From the IMG/VR virus record IMGVR_UViG_3300038424_000251, positions 186,001 to 250,000 of that record: a stretch of 64,000 nucleotides of DNA. The stretch is one strand, 5' to 3'. Positions 63,724 through 64,000 of this stretch are shown one piece after another (position 1 is the first letter of the stretch; every line of letters starts with the position of its first letter). The DNA comes from a virus. Position numbers and translations under genes: made by a program. Below the pieces are notes generated by a model. That model did no database searches, had not been told where the DNA came from, and saw only the letters and a program-made list of their open reading frames with translations.

Positions 63724-63751
63724 TTGACATTTTCTAAAACTAATATAAATT
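63724..63751 (+). promoter_or_regulatory. Promoter for gene 63763
   Basis: TTGACA, 16-nt spacer, TAAATT; ATG 11 nt beyond. Confidence 0.8.
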
Positions 63752-63762
63752 GTTACTACAAT

Positions 63763-63951
63763 ATGAAAAAACACAAATATTTTGTTCTCGTTGAGGAATC
63801 TGAGTCAATTCCTTCTCCCAAAATTTACGAAATTACAAGCAACGTTCCTCTTATAGAAGAACAAATTGAAAACGTCTTAGTTGATAACAACATTTCTTTT
63901 GTTGACAGCACTTTTCAAATTGTTGACGCCCCAATAAAAATTGAGGCTTGA
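63763..63951 (+). CDS. Unknown small protein
   Basis: 62 residues from ATG 63763; small beta/alpha acidic protein ending IEA with the stop in the next -35. Function unknown. Confidence 0.65.
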   Translation: MKKHKYFVLVEESESIPSPKIYEITSNVPLIEEQIENVLVDNNISFVDSTFQIVDAPIKIEA

Positions 63952-63975
63952 CATTTCTTAAAAGTAATATAAACT
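63948..63975 (+). promoter_or_regulatory. Promoter for gene truncated at window end
   Basis: TTGACA, 16-nt spacer, TAAACT; ATG 63987 is 11 nt beyond. Confidence 0.8.
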
Positions 63976-63986
63976 ACCGGCACGAT

Positions 63987-64000
63987 ATGACAAAAACATA
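63987..64000 (+). CDS. Start of a gene cut by the window edge
   Basis: Only the first four codons (Met-Thr-Lys-Thr) are visible after a family promoter with the usual 11-nt gap. Nothing can be said about its product. Confidence 0.5.

Noticed and set aside
1-64000. Shine-Dalgarno sites
   Set aside because: I looked for AGGAGG-like sequences 5-10 nt before starts and found no convincing pattern; occasional GGA-containing stretches are inside upstream genes.

Overview
The window looks like one end of a large double-stranded DNA tailed phage genome, or a prophage of one. It is AT-rich and densely packed with about 115 mostly tiny genes, many overlapping by a few bases. Recognisable phage-type genes include an rIIA/rIIB pair, three ATP-type RNA ligases, GIY-YIG and HNH homing endonucleases, a MazG-like pyrophosphohydrolase, YopX, DUF551, DUF932, GP88 and DUF6011 proteins, an SF2/SNF2 helicase, tRNAs and a giant structured RNA. 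No integrase, terminase or capsid gene is visible. Two secreted proteins (24870-26360 and 57338-57991) have HAF-like and FN3-like modules with Verrucomicrobiota-style wording such as FFRLR ends and LESTTNL modules, so a host in that phylum is a reasonable but unproven guess.

Layout. 1-4.9 kb: end of a possible virion gene, an outer-membrane-like protein, a SpoU methyltransferase, RNA ligase 1 and small genes. 5-8.9 kb: kinase, tandem paralogues and RNA ligase 2. 8.9-11.5 kb: leftward operon with phosphatase, zinc ribbon and MazG-like genes. 11.6-24.9 kb: AAA+/M41 protease fusion, radical SAM protein, rIIA, rIIB and GIY-YIG nuclease. 24.9-40.5 kb: secreted HAF protein, RNA ligase 3 and a long run of tiny genes including a membrane-protein cluster. 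40.5-41.25 kb: a non-coding block full of nested inverted repeats. 41.25-50.7 kb: HNH, DUF932, convergent small RNAs, methyltransferase, helicase, tRNA-Arg and a pilin-like protein. 50.7-52.15 kb: a roughly 900-nt GOLLD/ROOL-like RNA followed by initiator tRNA-fMet, tRNA-Gly and a degenerate tRNA-Glu-like gene. 52.2-58.9 kb: leftward block of small genes, each with its own promoter. 58.9-64 kb: rightward small genes with HNH, a PRTase and small RNAs.

The unifying feature is a promoter family of at least 60 copies on both strands: TTGACW, a nearly fixed 16-nt spacer carrying a TATAAAA-like tract, and an extended -10 (TGnTAnnnT). In a large share of cases the start codon lies exactly 6 nt beyond the -10 box, so the mRNA should be leaderless; most others have 3-10 nt of leader. 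I saw no convincing Shine-Dalgarno sequences. In at least 16 cases the stop codon (TGA) of the upstream gene is embedded in the TTGAC of the next promoter. The phage also carries its own initiator tRNA, which fits a translation strategy based on leaderless messages.

The same promoters drive non-coding RNAs: the giant RNA, a four-copy family of about 80-130-nt RNAs with a shared core, and probably others. The RNA ligases, the APS-kinase-like P-loop protein, the phosphatase and the tRNAs suggest an RNA-repair and translation-maintenance arsenal. Functions of most small proteins are unknown and are described only by what can be seen.
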